Part shown: positions 13,764-15,949 of the stretch, piece after piece
How positions within the stretch are numbered: position 1 is the first letter of the stretch
Layout: each line of letters starts with the position of its first letter
Assembly: GCA_025352865.1 (NCBI GenBank)
Contig: JANXSB010000146.1
Location: forward strand, 1-15,949
DNA: 15,949 nt
Reading direction: 5' to 3'
From: Chthoniobacter sp.
GTDB taxonomy: Bacteria > Verrucomicrobiota > Verrucomicrobiia > Chthoniobacterales > Chthoniobacteraceae
Notes under the pieces: generated by a model
What the model saw: the letters and a program-made list of their open reading frames with translations, nothing else
Databases searched by the model: none
Told to the model about the DNA's origin: nothing
Position numbers and translations under genes: made by a program

Positions 13764-14643
13764 AAGCGAGCCAGAGCCGCACCGCGCCCCACGCGAACAG
13801 CAGCACGGCCACGGGGACGAGGCCGTTTTCAAAACGGTCGCCCACCCACGGCAGCCAGTCGGCGCGCTCCTTCGCTTTGACGGCGAATTTTGCCATGACC
13901 GAAAAGCTCATCTTCACCAGCACCACTCCGGCGTGCAGGCCGATGCTCATCCATAGCGCGCGGGTGCGCAGTGCTGCGTCGCCGCACAGCCAGCCGAGCG
14001 CAAAGAGCGTGGTGAAACCGGCGAGGAGCGTCATCGGCTCGGCGAATTGGTGGAACGTGTGCGGGATCAAATCGAAGCCCGAGAGCCAGCCGATGGACTG
14101 CGGATCGTAGCTTTCGTCGGGCTTGAGAAAATGGACGATGGCAAACAGCGCCGTGACTGAGACGAGCGCCGCCGCCGGGCGGAGCGAGCGGCGCAGCAGA
14201 CCGAAAATGGCTCCGCGAAAAAGCGCCTCTTCGAGAAACGCGACGGTGACCGCGGAGAGCGCGATGACGGGGAGTTTGCTCCACGCAATTTCAGCGCGGA
14301 TGCGGTAGAGCCCGAGTTGCGCATAGGTGAAGGCCATTGCCGCCACGGCCAGCCCGGCGATCACAAAACCCGCGAGCAAATGCTGCCGCCAGCGTGGGTC
14401 GGGCTCGATTCCGAGATCGCGCCAGCCGCCGATGCGCAGCGCGCGAATCGTGGGCCAAAGCAGCAGCAGCGCGGAGAGGAGCGCGGCACGATTGAAAAAT
14501 TTCTGGAATTTGAATTCCGCGAGCGCCGGAAAAATCCCATGACCCGCGAGCCCTTGCGCGGCCCAGTAAAGCGGCGGCGCGAGCAGCGCGCCGAGGAGGA
14601 TGACCGCGGCGAGGTAGCCGAATATTTTGGCGAGGTCTTTCAA
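13729..14643 (-). CDS. CPBP-family intramembrane metalloprotease (Rce1/Abi-like)
   Basis: A 304-residue multi-pass membrane protein of the CPBP (CAAX protease and bacteriocin-processing) family. Motif 1 is EEALFRG (Glu138, Glu139, Arg143), motif 2 is FAIVH (Phe167, His171) and the last conserved His is His237 in GLHAGV; these are the expected catalytic and metal-binding residues. About seven or eight hydrophobic segments are visible, for example 10-24, 53-67, 90-106, 125-137, 157-172, 206-222, 232-250 and 275-292. The start is uncertain. TTG at 14643 (MKDLAKIFGYLAAV) fits the first helix and leaves room for a divergent gene at 14693; the frame is open to an ATG at 14796, but that would overlap the divergent gene. 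Its substrate is unknown. It heads the operon with the ComF-like gene, accD and folC. Confidence 0.85.
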   Translation of the reverse strand: MKDLAKIFGYLAAVILLGALLAPPLYWAAQGLAGHGIFPALAEFKFQKFFNRAALLSALLLLWPTIRALRIGGWRDLGIEPDPRWRQHLLAGFVIAGLAVAAMAFTYAQLGLYRIRAEIAWSKLPVIALSAVTVAFLEEALFRGAIFGLLRRSLRPAAALVSVTALFAIVHFLKPDESYDPQSIGWLSGFDLIPHTFHQFAEPMTLLAGFTTLFALGWLCGDAALRTRALWMSIGLHAGVVLVKMSFSVMAKFAVKAKERADWLPWVGDRFENGLVPVAVLLFAWGAVRLWLAYENRHDTAARG

Positions 14644-14692
14644 TGCCCGCGCATCTTTGCCAAAAGCTCCGGTCGCTCCACACCAAAACACG

Positions 14693-14968
14693 ATGCGCAA
14701 CACCCACGTTTGGAAAACCACCACCGCCGACGGCGAGAAGCGCGAAGTCCGCGCGGAAAAATTCGGCAAGCGCTGGCGCGTGCAGGCGAAGGTCAAGGGC
14801 GACGCGGCGTGGACCTACTACGACGACCCGCTCGTCGAGGATCTGATCGAGCTGCGCGACGTGCTCTTCCGAAAATACCAGCGCAAGCATCTCTCCTACG
14901 AAGACCTCGCGGCGGTGGAAAAGATGATCACGGATCGCGGCGGATCGTGGGAGCAAACCCAGACATGA
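14693..14968 (+). CDS. Conserved-looking hypothetical protein, 91 residues
   Basis: I do not recognise a family. ATG at 14693 is 49 bp from the proposed divergent start of the CPBP gene, and the stop overlaps the next start (ATGA at 14965-14968), which argues for a real gene. The first half is beta-like and basic, with many Lys/Arg (KTTTADGEKREVRAEKFGKR, KVKG). The second half is amphipathic helix (VEDLIELRDVLFRKYQRKH, then YEDLAAVEKMI). No signal peptide, membrane segment or cysteine is present, so it should be a small cytoplasmic protein; the basic N-terminal part could bind nucleic acid, which is only a guess. Codon use matches the GC-rich neighbours. Alternative upstream in-frame starts exist to 14627 but would overlap the CPBP gene. 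Confidence 0.7.
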   Translation: MRNTHVWKTTTADGEKREVRAEKFGKRWRVQAKVKGDAAWTYYDDPLVEDLIELRDVLFRKYQRKHLSYEDLAAVEKMITDRGGSWEQTQT

Positions 14969-15537
14969 GCGCGCCCCGGCAGTTTTTGAAACAAGTCCGC
15001 TGGATAGAAGCGGTCGTTGTTCTATTCACCTATCTTTGCTGCTCCCAGATTTCGCGTGCCGGCTCCGATATGGTGATACCTGCATATGACAAACTCACGC
15101 CGCTGGCGCGGGAGGAAGCGGAGCGATTCGACAAAAACATCGCTGACGTGCGGAAGTACATGGCGCAGCCGGGGCGTACACCGAATGAAATCGCAGAGTA
15201 TAAGGCACTGCTCGGGTCGTTGAATGAGAAACGCCCTGAAGCCATAATCCACGTTCAGAAATTCACGTCCGAGCCGGACAAGACCAAGGGGCTCTCATCG
15301 GTCTGTCCCGTGCATCACAAGGAAATGTCGGCGCAGCGCGTTCCGATTGTTAGCTCCGTAATGGTTGAGCGCTCGTGGGGGCCGCCATCCCGGCTGAAAT
15401 CGTCCCAGTTCCCATTTACTGACGAATTCATCGGCGGTGCATGTTTCGGCTATTCGCAGTTCGGAAAAGTCTTCGTGTGTCGCGATTGCCAATTGGCGAA
15501 GAAGGCGTGGCAAGATGCGCACCCGATGCCAAAGTGA
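14965..15537 (+). CDS. Membrane-anchored or exported hypothetical protein with Cys/His motifs
   Basis: A 190-residue protein of no family I can name. ATG at 14965 overlaps the preceding stop by 4 bp. Residues 13-31 (around VVVLFTYLCCSQI) form a signal peptide or membrane anchor; a Lys/Glu-rich helical middle follows (about 45-100). The C-terminal part holds CPVHHKEM (about 114-121) and, some 55 residues later, VCRDCQLAKKAW (about 172-183), with GGACFGY between them. This spacing resembles a zinc-ribbon-like or metal-binding module with a C-x2-H and a C-x2-C pair. GC content over 15001-15240 is 131 of 240 bases (55%), lower than the bioA DNA that follows (for example 46 of 60 at 15721-15780), suggesting later acquisition. 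Its stop overlaps the proposed bioA start. Confidence 0.75.
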   Translation: MSAPRQFLKQVRWIEAVVVLFTYLCCSQISRAGSDMVIPAYDKLTPLAREEAERFDKNIADVRKYMAQPGRTPNEIAEYKALLGSLNEKRPEAIIHVQKFTSEPDKTKGLSSVCPVHHKEMSAQRVPIVSSVMVERSWGPPSRLKSSQFPFTDEFIGGACFGYSQFGKVFVCRDCQLAKKAWQDAHPMPK

Positions 15538-15949
15538 CTAGGATTTCCAAATCGGTAGGTATTGCTGCTGCCGACAAGGCGCACGCGTGGCACCCATTCA
15601 CGCAGCATCAGGACTGGTGCGCGCCGGAGCATGAGCCGCTGGTGCTGGTCGAGGGCGAGGGCGCGATCCTGCGCGACAGCGAGGGGCGCGAATACCTCGA
15701 CGGCAATTCCTCGATCTGGACCAATCTCCACGGCCACCGGCATCCGCGCATCGACGCGGCGCTCCGCGCGCAGCTCGGCCGCGTGGCGCACACGTCGTTC
15801 CTCGGTTTCACGCATCCGCCCGCCGCGCAGCTCGCGCGGGAGCTGGTCGCGCTGTGGCCGGCGGATTCGCTGACGCGCGTTTTCTTTTCCGACGACGGCT
15901 CCACGGCCATCGAGGTCGCGTTGAAAATGGCGGCGCAATTCTGGCAGCA
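15534..15949 (+). CDS. bioA: Adenosylmethionine-8-amino-7-oxononanoate aminotransferase (3' end outside window)
   Basis: The first 138 codons of a class III aminotransferase that converts 8-amino-7-oxononanoate to diaminopelargonate, using S-adenosylmethionine as amino donor, in biotin synthesis. BioA features are AHAWHPFTQHQDW (16-28), LDGNSSIWTNLHGHRHP (55-71), the HTSFLGFTHPPA segment (86-97) and DDGSTAIEVALKMA (120-133), which contains the PLP-phosphate-binding Gly-Ser and the conserved valine-glutamate stretch. The catalytic lysine lies beyond the edge. I propose GTG at 15534, overlapping the previous stop as GTGA; the first 12 residues are unconserved. No other biotin gene is visible; any bioD, bioF or bioB would have to lie to the right. 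Confidence 0.9.
   Translation, partial: MTRISKSVGIAAADKAHAWHPFTQHQDWCAPEHEPLVLVEGEGAILRDSEGREYLDGNSSIWTNLHGHRHPRIDAALRAQLGRVAHTSFLGFTHPPAAQLARELVALWPADSLTRVFFSDDGSTAIEVALKMAAQFWQ

Noticed and set aside
1..15949. tRNA, rRNA, insertion sequence, integrase or defence genes
   Set aside because: I saw no tRNA-like cloverleaf with a TTCGAAT-type arm, no rRNA stretch and no transposase, integrase, nuclease or toxin motif in the supported reading frames. A covariance-model search would be needed to exclude small RNAs.

Overview
The window looks like chromosomal DNA from a GC-rich member of the Verrucomicrobiota or a close relative. The strongest pointer is a 1,199-residue secreted protein built from about fourteen copies of the roughly 50-residue 'GloVer' (Gloeobacter/Verrucomicrobium, TIGR03803-type) repeat, with an Asp-Gly-rich C-terminal segment common in verrucomicrobial exported proteins. 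Shine-Dalgarno motifs are weak or absent, and GTG/TTG starts and stop/start overlaps are frequent. The phylum call is an inference from protein family and style, not from a marker-gene search.

Layout. Positions 1-2497 (minus strand): a thioredoxin-fold secreted protein, a terminator, then an HtrA/Deg-type serine protease followed 9 bp later by a GldA-like ABC-transporter ATPase that runs off the left edge. Positions 2609-8663 (plus strand): a secreted SGNH/GDSL hydrolase, an intergenic array of degenerate 7-bp units arranged head to head, a YmdB-type metallophosphoesterase and the large GloVer-repeat protein. Positions 8666-9649 (minus): cysteine synthase, tail to tail with the repeat protein. 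Positions 9824-10930 (plus): pterin-4a-carbinolamine dehydratase, a 50-residue single-pass membrane protein and ribulose-phosphate 3-epimerase, closely spaced. Positions 10942-14643 (minus): a compact operon of CPBP-family membrane protein, ComF-like phosphoribosyltransferase, accD and folC. Positions 14693-15949 (plus): a short hypothetical protein, a membrane-anchored or exported Cys/His protein of lower GC, and the beginning of bioA, joined by 4-bp overlaps.

Most of the content is housekeeping metabolism: cysteine, folate and pterin, fatty acid, pentose phosphate and biotin pathways. accD (malonyl-CoA supply) and bioA (biotin, the cofactor of acetyl-CoA carboxylase) lie in neighbouring divergent units, which may be only coincidence. 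Four exported proteins cluster in the left half. I see no tRNA, rRNA, CRISPR array, transposase, integrase, toxin-antitoxin pair or recognisable defence system. The less explained items are the head-to-head heptamer array (3991-4075), the internal codon-usage switch and the duplicated flanking modules in the GloVer gene, the 50-residue membrane protein, and the small Cys/His protein coupled to bioA. I found no convincing new multi-gene system.
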